DNA of 64,000 nucleotides from Rhynchopus sp. YZ270_cl-10 (lineage: Eukaryota > Euglenozoa > Diplonemea > Diplonemida > Diplonemidae): NCBI GenBank assembly GCA_964035575.1, contig OZ037868.1, positions 868,001 to 932,000 on the forward strand. The letters run 5' to 3'. A model generated the notes under the pieces. That model did not search any database. It was not told the DNA's origin and was given only the letters and a program-made list of their open reading frames with translations. This document shows, piece by piece, positions 30,656 through 41,800 of the stretch (positions are counted from its first letter, which is position 1; the number at the start of each line of letters is the position of its first letter). The translations under genes and the position numbers were made by a program.

Positions 30656-33600
30656 AAAGCGTTTCAAAATAAAACACCAAAGCGTTTCAACGCGCTGCTT
30701 TCGTCGCGTTGTTTTGGACGCGTTTCAACGCGCTGCTTTCATCGCGTTGTTTTGGACGCGGTTCAACGCACTGTTTTCGTCGAGTTGTTTTGGACGCGTT
30801 TCAACGCGCTGCTTTCATCGCGTTGTTTTGGAAGCGTTTCAACGCGCTGTTTTCGTCGCGTTGTTTTGGGGGCGTTTCAACGCGCTGCTTTCATCGCGTT
30901 GTTTTGGACGCGTTTCAACGCGCTGCTTTCATCGCGTTGTTTTGGACGCGTTTTAACGCGCTGTTTTTGTCGCGTTGTTTTGGACGCGGTTCAACGCGCT
31001 GCTTTCGTCGCGTTGTTTTGGACGCGCTTCAACGCGCTGCTTTCGTCGCGTTGTTTTGGACGCGCTTCAACGCGCTGCTTTCGTCGCGTTGTTTTGGACG
31101 CGGTTCAACGCGCTGCTTTCATCGCGTTGTTTTGGACGCGCTTCAACGCGCTGCTTTCATCGCGTTGTTTTGGACGCGGTTCAACGCGCTGCTTTCATCG
31201 CGTTGTTTTGGACGCGTTTCAACGCGCTGCTTTCGTCGCGTTGTTTTAGACGCGTTTCAACGCGCTGCTTTCGTCGCGTTGTTTTGGACGCGTTTCAACG
31301 CGCTGCTTTCATCGCGTTGTTTTGGACGCGTTTCAACGCGCTGCTTTCATCGCGTTGTTTTGGACGCGTTTCAACGCGCTGCTTTCGTCGCGTTGTTTTG
31401 GGCGCGTTTCAAGGCGCTGCTTTCATCGCGTTGTTTTGGACGCGTTTCAACGCGCTGCTTTCATCGCGTTGTTTTGGACGCGGTTCAACGCGCTGCTTTC
31501 GTCGCGTTGTTTTGGGCGCGTTTCAAGGCGCTGCTTTCGTCGCGTTGTTTTGGACGCGGTTCAACGCGCTGCTTTCGTCGCGTTGTTTTGGACGCGTTTC
31601 AACGCGCTGCTTTCGTCGCGTTGTTTTGGACGCGTTTCAACGCGCTGCTTTCATCGCGTTGTTTTGGACGCGTTTCAAGGCGCTGCTTTCGTCGCGTTGT
31701 TTTGGACGCGGTTCAACGCGCTGCTTTCGTCGCGTTGTTTTGGACGCGTTTCAACGCGCTGCTTTCGTCGCGTTGTTTTGGACGCGTTTCAACGCGCTGC
31801 TTTCGTCGCGTTGTTTTGGACGCGTTTCAACGCGCTGCTTTCATCGCGTTGTTTTGGGCGCGTTTCAAGGCGCTGCTTTCGTCGCGTTGTTTTGGACGCG
31901 GTTCAACGCGCTGCTTTCGTCGCGTTGTTTTGGACGCGTTTCAACGCGCTGCTTTCGTCGCGTTGTTTTGGACGCGTTTCAACGCGCTGTTTTCGTCGCG
32001 TTGTTTTGGACGCGTTTCAACGCGCTGTTTTCATCGCGTTGTTTTGGACGCGCTTCAACGCGCTGCTTTCGTCGCGTTGTTTTGGACGCGTTTCAACGCG
32101 CTGTTTTCATCGCGTTGTTTTGGACGCGTTTCAACGCGCTGCTTTCGTCGCGTTGTTTTGGACGCGCTTCAACGCGCTGCTTTCGTCGCGTTGTTTTGGA
32201 CGCGTTTCAACGCGCTGTTTTCGTCGCGTTGTTTTGGACGCGTTTCAACGCGCTGCTTTCGTCGCGTTGTTTTGGACGCGTTTCAACGCGCTGTTTTCGT
32301 CGCGTTGTTTTGGACGCGCTTCAACGCGCTGCTTTCGTCGCGTTGTTTTGGACGCGTTTCAACGCACTGTTTTCGTCGAGTTGTTTTGGACGCGTTTCAA
32401 CGCGCTGCTTTCATCGCGTTGTTTTGGAAGCGTTTCAACGCGCTGTTTTCGTCGCGTTGTTTTGGGGGCGTTTCAACGCGCTGCTTTCATCGCGTTGTTT
32501 TGGACGCGTTTCAACGCGCTGCTTTCATCGCGTTGTTTTGGACGCGTTTTAACGCGCTGTTTTTGTCGCGTTGTTTTGGACGCGGTTCAACGCGCTGCTT
32601 TCGTCGCGTTGTTTTGGACGCGCTTCAACGCGCTGCTTTCGTCGCGTTGTTTTGGACGCGCTTCAACGCGCTGCTTTCGTCGCGTTGTTTTGGACGCGGT
32701 TCAACGCGCTGCTTTCATCGCGTTGTTTTGGACGCGCTTCAACGCGCTGCTTTCATCGCGTTGTTTTGGACGCGGTTCAACGCGCTGCTTTCATCGCGTT
32801 GTTTTGGACGCGTTTCAACGCGCTGCTTTCATCGCGTTGTTTTGGACGCGTTTCAACGCGCTGCTTTCGTCGCGTTGTTTTAGACGCGTTTCAACGCGCT
32901 GCTTTCGTCGCGTTGTTTTGGACGCGTTTCAACGCGCTGCTTTCATCGCGTTGTTTTGGACGCGTTTCAACGCGCTGCTTTCGTCGCGTTGTTTTGGGCG
33001 CGTTTCAAGGCGCTGCTTTCATCGCGTTGTTTTGGACGCGTTTCAACGCGCTGCTTTCATCGCGTTGTTTTGGACGCGGTTCAACGCGCTGCTTTCGTCG
33101 CGTTGTTTTGGGCGCGTTTCAAGGCGCTGCTTTCGTCGCGTTGTTTTGGACGCGGTTCAACGCGCTGCTTTCATCGCGTTGTTTTGGACGCGTTTCAACG
33201 CGCTGCTTTCGTCGAGTTGTTTTGGACGCGTTTCAACGCGCTGCTTTCATCGCGTTGTTTTGGACGCGTTTCAACGCGCTGCTTTCGTCGCGTTGTTTTG
33301 GACGCGTTTCAACGCGCTGTTTTCATCGCGTTCTGATGGACGCGTTTCAACGCGCTGTTTTCGTCGCGTTGTTTTGGACGCGTTTCAACGCGCTGTTTTC
33401 ATCGTGTTCTGATGGACGCGTTTCAACGCGCTGCTTTCGTCGCGTTGTTTTGGACGCGTTTCAACGCGCTGTTATCGACGCGTTGTTTTGGACGTGTTTC
33501 AACGCGCTGTTTTCATCGCGTTCTGATGGACGCGTTTCAACGCGCTGCTTTCGTCGCGTTGTTTTGGACGCGTTTCAACGCGCTGTTTTCGACGCGTTGT

Positions 33601-33832
33601 ATTGGACGCGTTTCAACGCGCTGTTTTCGTCGCGTTGTTTTGGACTCGTTTCAACGCGCTGCTTTCGACGAGGTGTTTTGGACGCGTTTCAACGCGCTGT
33701 TTTGGACTCGTTTCAACGCGCTGTTTTAATCGCGTTGTTTTGGACTTGTTTCAACGCGCTGTTTGAGACGCGTTGTTTTGGACGCGTTTCAACGCGCGGT
33801 TTTCGACGAGCTGTTTTGGTTTCGTGGAAAGG
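30656..33832 (+). repeat. SatB satellite array 2 with 1.6-kb higher-order repeat
   Basis: About 83 units of the 38-bp repeat. A diagnostic string of variants (CAACGCACTGTTTTCGTCGA, then GGAAGCG, then GGGGGCG) occurs at 30764 and again at 32360, a shift of 1,596 bp, exactly 42 units. The rare TTTTAGACG variant is shifted by 43 units (31241 and 32875), while a later marker (GGGCGCGTTTCAAGG) is again shifted by 42. One unit was therefore gained and one lost between the duplicated blocks. The right end decays between about 33320 and 33832 with extra variants. Confidence 0.93.
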
Positions 33833-34018
33833 GTGCGTTGCGTTGAACTGAGCTGTTTTCATGGTAAGCGAGCGTTGCGTTGCAAGGTACTGTTTTAAGC
33901 GACGTCGAGCGCCGCCGTACTGGCTCAGTTTTGTGGACTGTTTGTGATATTTGTATGTGATATACATAGATCCCACCACTGCATGGGAGCATCCCAAAAA
34001 TGCTAGTATAGGGCAAAA
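33833..34018. other. Edge between satellite block and gene region
   Basis: Single-copy-looking sequence with two TTGCGTTG-type remnants (33836-33880). No gene is seen. This is where the repeat-rich block ends. Confidence 0.5.
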
Positions 34019-34255
34019 ATGTTAAACAATAATTACCTAACAGCAATGTCCCAAGAATGGCTCAAAAGTGCGCCTGAAAGGGTAAGGATGAAGTTCGAGA
34101 AGGATGTGGCGTGGTTCTTTGTAGAGATGGGTACGATGCTCTCGACGTACAAGACCCAAATGGCTGAATTCGGCGAGGATAGTAATGAGGAGTCGACATC
34201 TATAGTGATCTATACCCGTAGACAAATCTGGCCCCAAGGCTCCAAGGCTGAATAA
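34019..34255 (+). CDS. Possible small protein (78 aa), unknown
   Basis: The reading frame starts MLNNNYLTAMSQEWLKSAPE, has mixed normal-looking composition (residues 10-60 look like an amphipathic helix) and ends QGSKAE. The stop codon overlaps AATAAA (TGAATAAAG), a plausible polyadenylation signal. I know no family that matches. It may be the last exon of a broken or spliced gene whose upstream part was lost at the satellite boundary, or chance. Positions 34256-34457 after it contain nothing else I can support. Confidence 0.3.
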   Translation: MLNNNYLTAMSQEWLKSAPERVRMKFEKDVAWFFVEMGTMLSTYKTQMAEFGEDSNEESTSIVIYTRRQIWPQGSKAE

Positions 34256-34457
34256 AGTTTTATACGCGAAGAAAGATTAATCCCAAGAAGTTCTGAGGAT
34301 CCCCACCAGAAGCTGAAAATAAGGCACTTTTCCTAGATTGCCTCTCTTGATCAGACACTCTGTGCAACACACATGTAATATATTGTAAACGTACACAGCA
34401 CCCCTCCAAACCTTCCCCACATCCCTCATCCCTACTATTTGACAGATTTGGGGGCGA

Positions 34458-37031
34458 ATGTTTTTACACGTATTATTGACACCATTCGTGGTGTCATGCC
34501 CGAAGGAGAACATTGGGTGCTGCACTTCGGTGTATGTCTGCGCAGAAGACTCACTGCGCGTCGTGCATCGTCCAGAAGCAACGACAAACGCTCCAGAGAG
34601 CCTTGTGGTTATTGGGTACCAGGCACCGTATCCTACGTACAGGACCTCTGCGAACAGCACAACGTTTGTTATTGAAACACAGAAGCTCCGTGCGACAGTT
34701 GATATTCACTCGGGAAGGGTTTTGTTCCAGGACATCATCACGCAGGCGACGTTGCTGCAGGAAGACGAGACAGTTTTCAGTCAGTCAAAGCTGGTCTCCT
34801 CCCTCCAATCTGGAAAGCAAACCTGGGCGCAGAGAGAAGACGAATCCATCTATGGTGGGGGGGAGTACCAAAATGGGTTGATCAACTGGAAGGACACGCC
34901 TGTTGATGTGGTGCAGTTCAATACCGAAGCTGCTGTGCCCTTCTTTGTTAGCACAGGGGGATATAGTATTCTGTGGGAGGGGTACAGCTGGACACACATG
35001 AACGATGGACAGCCTCTCCCCCTGAAGAAGGTATCAAACAATACGTTTACCACGACGATTACAACCAAGGCAAAAGGGAAGCACCACTTTTTGACAACAC
35101 TTGGCCCAAATAAATGGGGTGCCGGAGGGCCGACGTTCTTCTACTCGAAGCTCAAGGTGACTATCAAAGGTGGCGGGAAAACGTTTGTTATCCAAGATTG
35201 GGATGGTCCGGTGGTGATGCCGTCATCTGTCGCGTCGCGTGCCTCACTGGAAGCATTTGTGACGTACACGATTACAGTTGAAACTGCGACAAAGCAGCCA
35301 GAACCTAACCCAACTATGACCTTCAACCCGCCGAACACAGGAGTATTTTCACTTCGGGCCGAGGCGGTTGCTGTTGTGGATTACTATTTCATGTATGGGA
35401 AGTCCATCGATGGGAACATTGCTCTGTATCGCGACGCATCCGGCATTGCGCCTTTGTATCCAAAGAAGGCATACGGCTTCTGGCAGTGCCGCAACCACTA
35501 CGAGACGCAAGATGGGCTTCTGGAGAACGCCAACAAGTTCAGAAGCCTCTACATTCCCGTCGATAACATCATCCAGGATTGGATGTACTGGGGCAGCCTG
35601 GGCTGGGGGCCTCACTGGGACCCGAACAATTACCCCAACCCAAAGGCAATGGTGGAGGAGCTGCATTCTCTGGACTACCATTTTATGGCCTCTGTGTGGT
35701 CTAGGTTTGACCCCAAAACATCGTTTTACAAGGACATGCTCGCTGCAGGCCATATCATCAACGGTTCAGAGTATTATGATGCGTTCAGCGCACCTGCGAG
35801 GGAAATGTTTTATCAGTTTTCAAAAAAGAACCATTTTGAAATTGGTGTCGACTCCCTGTGGCTGGACGCCTCTGAACCCGAGAACTACCCACAAATCGGG
35901 CAGGACCTCTCCATTGGACCTGCTGACCAGTATTTCAATCCCTTCTCCCTTATGACCACAACAGCGATCGCAGAGGGGCTACGGAGGGACTACAGGACGG
36001 CGCAGGGTGCTCGGGTGTTCTCATTGACCCGGTCTGCCACCCCAGGTCAGCAGCGCACCGGTGCAGTCGTATGGTCGGGCGACACATTGTCTGAGTTTGA
36101 TGAGCTCCGCCGGCAGTTGATTGCGTCGGTGAACTACCCGTTGTGTGGCATTCCGTATTGGACACAGGACATCGGGGGGTTTGCGAGACCTCCTGACCAG
36201 TACACCAACACAACGTTTCATGAGATGCTCATCAGGTGGTTCCAGTTTGGTGCGTTCACGCCGATCATGCGTGTGCACGGCATTGGGCAGACCGAGCCCT
36301 GGAACTACGGGAACAGCACAATGGACATCATCAACTCTACTGCGCTCGCACTGCGGTACCGCTTTATGCCGTACACGTATTCGGGCTTCCGCGAGGTGGA
36401 GGTGAGTGGCAGCACGATGCAGCGGGCCTTGGTGTTTGATTTCCAGGACGACACCGAGACGCACTACATTGGGGATCAGTATATGTGGGGCAAATCGGTT
36501 ATGGTGGCGCCTGTTTACGTTCCCGGCAGCCTTGCGACGCGCGAGGTGTATTTCCCTGGCCTGGCTTGGTGTGACTTTTACACCGGCAAGACGATCCGTG
36601 GGAAGCAGTGGCTGAATGTGACAGCACCCCTCGAGCAGATCCCTCTGTACCTCCGTGCTGGCTCGATCACGGTCCTGGGCCCTGTGATGCAACACGCCCT
36701 GCTTCCGGCAGACCCGCTTGAGGTGCGTGTGTGCGATGGCGGCGGCGACACTGTCTTTGAATTATACGAAGACGACGGAACCACCCCAACTGTGGACGTC
36801 ACCGCAACACAGCTGGTCCACATTGAGAGCTCGCTGATCAACTTCTCTTGGGAAGAGGCGACAAAGACCTTCACCATCGCTGAGCGGAAGGGCTCCTTCC
36901 CTGGGATGCTGCACACAAGGACAATCAATATCTACTACACCCGCCCAGGGCACGGGGTGGGGGTTCACTCTGACGCCACACCGGATGCGACTGTGAAGTA
37001 CACAGGAGAAAGGCAGGACGTTGCTCTGTAG
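34458..37031 (+). CDS. GH31 glycoside hydrolase, alpha-xylosidase/alpha-glucosidase-like (857 aa)
   Basis: This enzyme should hydrolyse terminal alpha-linked xylose or glucose from oligosaccharides with retention. An N-terminal beta-sandwich domain (about 20-310, ending FSLRAEAVAVVDYYFMYG) contains an extra beta-rich insertion. The (beta/alpha)8 barrel follows (AYGFWQCRNHY, then IIQDWMYWG). The catalytic nucleophile is Asp470 in WLDASEPENYP and the acid/base is Asp542 in WSGD. The wording FWQCRNHYETQ and WLDASEPE resembles bacterial-type alpha-xylosidases more than lysosomal glucosidases (inference). C-terminal beta domains end the protein (about 690-857). The start at 34458 gives MFLHVLLTPFVVSC, possibly a signal peptide. 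An upstream exon cannot be excluded. No intron is evident. Confidence 0.9.
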   Translation: MFLHVLLTPFVVSCPKENIGCCTSVYVCAEDSLRVVHRPEATTNAPESLVVIGYQAPYPTYRTSANSTTFVIETQKLRATVDIHSGRVLFQDIITQATLLQEDETVFSQSKLVSSLQSGKQTWAQREDESIYGGGEYQNGLINWKDTPVDVVQFNTEAAVPFFVSTGGYSILWEGYSWTHMNDGQPLPLKKVSNNTFTTTITTKAKGKHHFLTTLGPNKWGAGGPTFFYSKLKVTIKGGGKTFVIQDWDGPVVMPSSVASRASLEAFVTYTITVETATKQPEPNPTMTFNPPNTGVFSLRAEAVAVVDYYFMYGKSIDGNIALYRDASGIAPLYPKKAYGFWQCRNHYETQDGLLENANKFRSLYIPVDNIIQDWMYWGSLGWGPHWDPNNYPNPKAMVEELHSLDYHFMASVWSRFDPKTSFYKDMLAAGHIINGSEYYDAFSAPAREMFYQFSKKNHFEIGVDSLWLDASEPENYPQIGQDLSIGPADQYFNPFSLMTTTAIAEGLRRDYRTAQGARVFSLTRSATPGQQRTGAVVWSGDTLSEFDELRRQLIASVNYPLCGIPYWTQDIGGFARPPDQYTNTTFHEMLIRWFQFGAFTPIMRVHGIGQTEPWNYGNSTMDIINSTALALRYRFMPYTYSGFREVEVSGSTMQRALVFDFQDDTETHYIGDQYMWGKSVMVAPVYVPGSLATREVYFPGLAWCDFYTGKTIRGKQWLNVTAPLEQIPLYLRAGSITVLGPVMQHALLPADPLEVRVCDGGGDTVFELYEDDGTTPTVDVTATQLVHIESSLINFSWEEATKTFTIAERKGSFPGMLHTRTINIYYTRPGHGVGVHSDATPDATVKYTGERQDVAL

Positions 37032-37177
37032 TGACACAATCCCAACTTCTGCACGGTCTCCCTCCTCATCTTTCTTTCTTTTTTGTAGCACCACTATTGA
37101 GGACCGGGCGGCCAATGCTTCTCTTCAAGAGCAAACCTGTATCTACACCTTTGGCGAGACTAAGGGAGTCGATATGA

Positions 37178-37183
37178 ATAAAA
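37178..37183 (+). promoter_or_regulatory. Candidate polyadenylation signal of the GH31 gene
   Basis: AATAAA about 150 bp after the stop codon, upstream of a T-rich stretch (37203-37232). It fits a eukaryotic mRNA end just before the inverted-repeat element at 37251. Confidence 0.45.
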
Positions 37184-37250
37184 GAAGTCGAAGAAAGAGC
37201 GATTTCCCCTTTTTTTATTTTTACCACTTTTGAGAATTTGATATTTCATC

Positions 37251-38332
37251 AGTCTAAATGGGAGCCAATTACCCCCCCCCCCTTGAGGGTCATATTCGGG
37301 TTTTGGGGGTAATATAAGGGGGGGGGGGTAATAGACACCCAAGGGGGGGGGGGTAATAGACACCTACCTGTGTACCTGTGTACATGTGTACGTGTGTACG
37401 TGTGTACGTGTGTACGTGTGTACGTGTGTACGTGTGTACGTGTGTACGTGTGTACGTGTGTACGTGTGTACGTGTGTACGTGTGTACGTGTGTACGTGTG
37501 TACGTGTGTACGTGTGTACGTGTGTACGTGTGTACGTGTGTACGTGTGTACGTGTGTACGTGTGTACGTGTGTACGTGTGTACGTGTGTACGTGTGTACG
37601 TGTGTACGTGTGTACGTGTGTACGTGTGTACGTGTGTACGTGTGTACGTGTGTACGTGTGTACGTGTGTACGTGTGTACGTGTGTACGTGTGTACGTGTG
37701 TACGTGTGTACGTGTGTACGTGTGTACGTGTGTACGTGTACCGTATTTGCGGGTTTGCGGTCTGACCTGAGGGTAAAAGGTGCTGGGAATGCTACCCTGG
37801 GTGCCGAAGGCAGGCACATTACATGTGCGGAGGGACCTACTGGAGCCCGAGCCAGTGAAGCCCCCTAGGAAACTGGGGTACGGATTGGAAGAGACCTTGC
37901 CGGTAGCCGGGAACCCTCCCTGGGCTAGTACAATGCTGAAGTGAGTGTACCCAGTACCCAATGCCGTGACTTCACCGGCTAACACCGGAAAACACCGGCA
38001 AAATCAGGTGGATTATACATAAGTACATCACGGGGGGTAGGGAACAGATAGCGCCGCAGGCGCATGGTACGCAACTTTTTTCTTTTTTTCTTTCCCCTTT
38101 TCTCTGCTTTCTTTTGATTGCACGAGCCGATTGCTCTCCACGGTGGGGTCACAGTGTGTCCACAGCAAATCCTTAAGGATTTCCTTCTACGTGGGGCCAC
38201 CTAAAGGGGGGGGGGGGTAATAGACACTGAAAAATCTCGTATTTTCGGATTTTGGAAAAAGGGGGTAATATAGGGGGGGGGGGGGGGGGTAATTGGCTAG
38301 GGGGGGGTAATTGGCTCCCATTTAGACTGATT
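37251..38332. mobile_element. Inverted-repeat element with G-rich arms and an octamer array
   Basis: The ends are inverted: TCAGTCTAAATGGGAGCCAA at 37251 and its complement ending at 38332, about 29 bp matching into the flanking C/G runs. The interior has repeated motifs (GGGGTAATAGACACC, GGGGGTAATATA), the octamer array, and the word GCGCCGCAGGCGCATGGTAC near 38051. That last word is shared in reverse with the element at 51567-52199. No transposase is encoded. The duplication at the target is uncertain, at most AT. It is probably a non-autonomous DNA transposon between two host genes. Confidence 0.75.
37383..37740. repeat. Octamer microsatellite (TACGTGTG)n
   Basis: About 44 uninterrupted copies of an 8-bp unit, preceded by slightly degenerate copies from 37369. 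Such purity indicates recent expansion. The alternating purine/pyrimidine pattern favours Z-DNA. Long Cys/Val frames are artefacts. Confidence 0.95.
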
Positions 38333-38811
38333 TAAAAAAAACATGTTTCCGCATGTTTTCTATACTACACCGCGTTGTACCGCATATTACTGCATTGAAG
38401 GCGTGGAAAAAGTGTGAAAAGTGGTTGAAAAAAAAAAGTCAAAAAATGACTGCAGCAGATACATCCCCCCAGAAGTACCCATCTTCCCTGGTGACACAGG
38501 GAATGTTTTCCTAGTGAAAAATATTCGAAAAAAGGCAACTAAAATTGGGACATTACACAAAAAGGAAGTGCTACAGTGTTGCCGGTGTACCACATTTGTT
38601 TTTTTGTTGTTGCACTTTTCCAGCGCCTGTTTCTTTTCGCCCACCCTCCCCATACATTTCTTCAACATCACGAAAAAAAATGCAAAAGTTCATACCCACA
38701 GCTATTTTCCATTCTCTCAATCTGCTCTTGCTCAACACCCTCACCTCCACGATTTAACACGTCACACATGGAACGTCTTCAGACAGATCGACACATTATT
38801 AGTATGAAACA
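38333..38811. other. Intergenic region upstream of the 1,142-aa gene
   Basis: AT-rich spacer with A runs. No gene or clear promoter motif is recognised. Confidence 0.4.
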
Positions 38812-41800
38812 ATGACGTCACCTTCGTCAGCACCTACGGTACCTGAGGAGTCGTATCCCGAGTGTTCGGACCCGCCTTTCAATGCGCATGTGGATGCGTT
38901 TGAACGCTTTGCGTCAGCCTCCCCACACAAGACACGGTGTGCAGGGGTGACGGATAACATCAGCATTGACGGGGGTTCAGTGTGCAGCAATGACCTGCGT
39001 GCTGCAGAGGCGAACAGACGGTTGTTTATCGACGGCAGGTTGTGCGTGGTGCTGAAGCGTGTGCGAGTGCGGTCGCGCAGGGACAACGGCGAGTCGTTAG
39101 TGTGCTTCACCGTAGCAGTCGACCTTGAGCACACATACCCCTCCCAGGTGCTCGGGAACCGCCTGCTCTACAACAGGCTCGACACCGTGCAGAAGGAGTG
39201 CACTGTAGCGGACGTCGCACGCAACGGCTGTGCCGCCTTCTTCCCCAGCAAGAAACACACGAAGCGCAGTGCAGAGGTCAAGGTCGAACCCTGCAAGGTT
39301 GCCATCAACGGGCGGCTCTGCTCGCTCGTCTACATCGGCAAGAAGGTCACCCTCCTCCAAGACCCCGTCGAAGGCAGCGGCAAGTCTTGGTTCGGTGGGC
39401 AACGCCCTGAGTCCCTCGAGGACCCACCCGACGGAGATGCGCCCATCTTCCGTGCTGTGCTCAACGACCTCCGTGTGCGTGTCTGCGGCCTTGAAGACGA
39501 AGCACGCATCCTCAAAGCTCTCGGCTACGACAAGTACTCAGACTCGTGCGGCTCCTTCATGAACAAGTTGCACAGGGCACAGCAGCGTATAAAGAAGAAG
39601 GCAGCAAAGGCCGCTCCAGGATCGCCCCTTGGAGACGCTGCGAAGAGCCATCCTCACAAGTTCCTCCCCACCTCGTGGGCACCGAAGCGCACGCAAAACC
39701 TGTCTGCAGAGTTGTTTATTCCCCCATACGATTCGTCTTCGCAGAACATGTACGTACAGAACAACATCCACCCGCCACAAGAATCGCCCATACGAAGGAA
39801 GTACACGAGGAAGCCGAAGGACGATGAGGGCACCAGGTCGAGCGACTGTTCCGGTGGCGGCTCGGACCACAGCAACGTGAATTACGTCAGCGGGAAAGTG
39901 AAGGCGAAGCGACGCCGCAGCTCAATCGTAAGCAAGCTCTCGAGGAACAACGTCTCGGAGAGTGTGCTGCTCTTCCGCTATATGCGGGCCAACGATAAGT
40001 GGTTGCCGACGTCGAACCCGCATGTCAGTGAGGCAAAGGCACCACGGTACCACGGCATTGCTACACCCAGGCCACCTGGCGAGGCACGCCCTGGGAAGGG
40101 GAGGGGGAAGGGGAAGGCGTCCACAGCACCACCGCGGGGAGTGCGGCAGCCTGAGTACACTGTGCAGACACCGCAGCAGCATGCACACACAACGCCACGA
40201 ACAGAGCACACAGATGTGTCGTGCGTATCGTCGTTCCAGCTGTCACCGCAGGCGCACGCAGTATCGATACACGAGTCCGACTCGGATGTGGACACGCATG
40301 TGTCACGTTCGTCACCACATGAGGCTGTGTCGCTGAATGAGCAGGAGGCGGCGTCTGTGGGTGCACTCAACAACTGCTACCAGCGCACTGTGGAGGGCGA
40401 GGCTGAGCCTGTTGCGTTTGGATCATTCTGGGCTACCTCGCCTCAGCCCAGTGCGAAGGTACGGCAGACAGTACAGACAGCACAGCCAGCGCAGCCAACG
40501 CAGCCAGCACAACCAGCACAGATAGCACAGCCTGAGGTGCGAAAGAAGCGCCTCAAAATGCGTGACTACTCACCCCCCAACTCCCCCGAGATGCGAAACC
40601 GGAAGAAGAAGGCAACAGCCGAGGTAATGCGCCCAACACCCCCCTCCAAGTCGTCCTTCATCCGCTCGCCTTCCACCGCTGGCACGATGTTCACAGAAGC
40701 ACAGCCGGAGCTAACACCGCCGGCACCAACAGAAGCACCCATTGCAGAGCCGCAGCCTTCATGCCAAGCACCACCTTCGCAATGCATTACAGAAGCACCA
40801 CCACCACCACCGCCACCACCACCCCCACCTCCACAAACACCCCCTTCACAGCCCACAGCCGTGTCCACAGCAACACCCCTTCAGGGACGCCGAACGCTCT
40901 CCCCGCGTCCCACCACTGCAGACATTAACCATGTCACTCCTGAGGTGTCAACTGTAGGCACTGCTCCGCCACCGACAGCAACACCGGCACCGTTGACGGT
41001 GACATCGGACGTACCCCTTGCCACACCAACACCATCCCCAACTTCACCTGCCACAGCAAGCTTTTCCCTCGAAGTCCTCTACGGCGCGTTGGACACCCTC
41101 CGCACTACAGACCCAGCTTTACCACCGCCACCAAACCTTGCGTTGCTGCTGCGTGCATTGGGTGTCAGCGTTGGGGGCCGCATTGAGTCGCCACGCTCAC
41201 CACGCCCTTTGCCTGCGGTGGCGGGGCTGGTGGAGGAGGAGGGGACACGACGGGTTGCGGTGGTGGCAGAGGCGCTGACGGAGCGGTACCTCTTTGCGCA
41301 TGGGGCTGAACAGAGCCTTCTGTACAGTGCAGTGCGGGGGAGTCTACAATGCTTTCACAAAGAGGCCGCACAGATGCAGCTGGCAGAACGTTCTGAAGAC
41401 CTCTGCGACTACGAAACGCTGCAACGCGACCGCATCGTATACCAATACTTTCGCCGCATCAAGCTCCTTCTCCTCTCTTCCGAGGACGAAGCGCGTGACA
41501 CAATAGAAGATACAGAAGTAGACTCATTCTCCCGCATCCTCGACCACGCAGAAATCGAAGAATGCGCCATCCTCGATGCATTCCTCGAGCAAGAACCAGA
41601 GGAGGAACCAGAAGACGAACACCAGGAGGAGCAGAACGGAGCGGATCACCACACCGAGGCGTCAATGTCACGCCACAGCTCTTTGTTCGGTCTGATGGGG
41701 TTGTACACAGAAGAGGAGCAGAGGATGGGGAGGCAGGGAGGGCTGAAGGAGGACAAAGAAGAGGAGGTTAGTCAGGGCACAGAGGGGATGGGAGACACTC

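Noticed and set aside
18510-33832. CRISPR-like array (regular 38-bp repeats)
   Set aside because: Units are directly adjacent without unique spacers, and the region is eukaryotic satellite DNA.
1-34000. Telomeric end of a chromosome
   Set aside because: The region is repeat-rich and could be subtelomeric, but no telomere-type repeat array is seen in the window.
37290-37985. Thr/His/Val-rich and Cys/Val-rich frames
   Set aside because: They are products of the 8-bp microsatellite.
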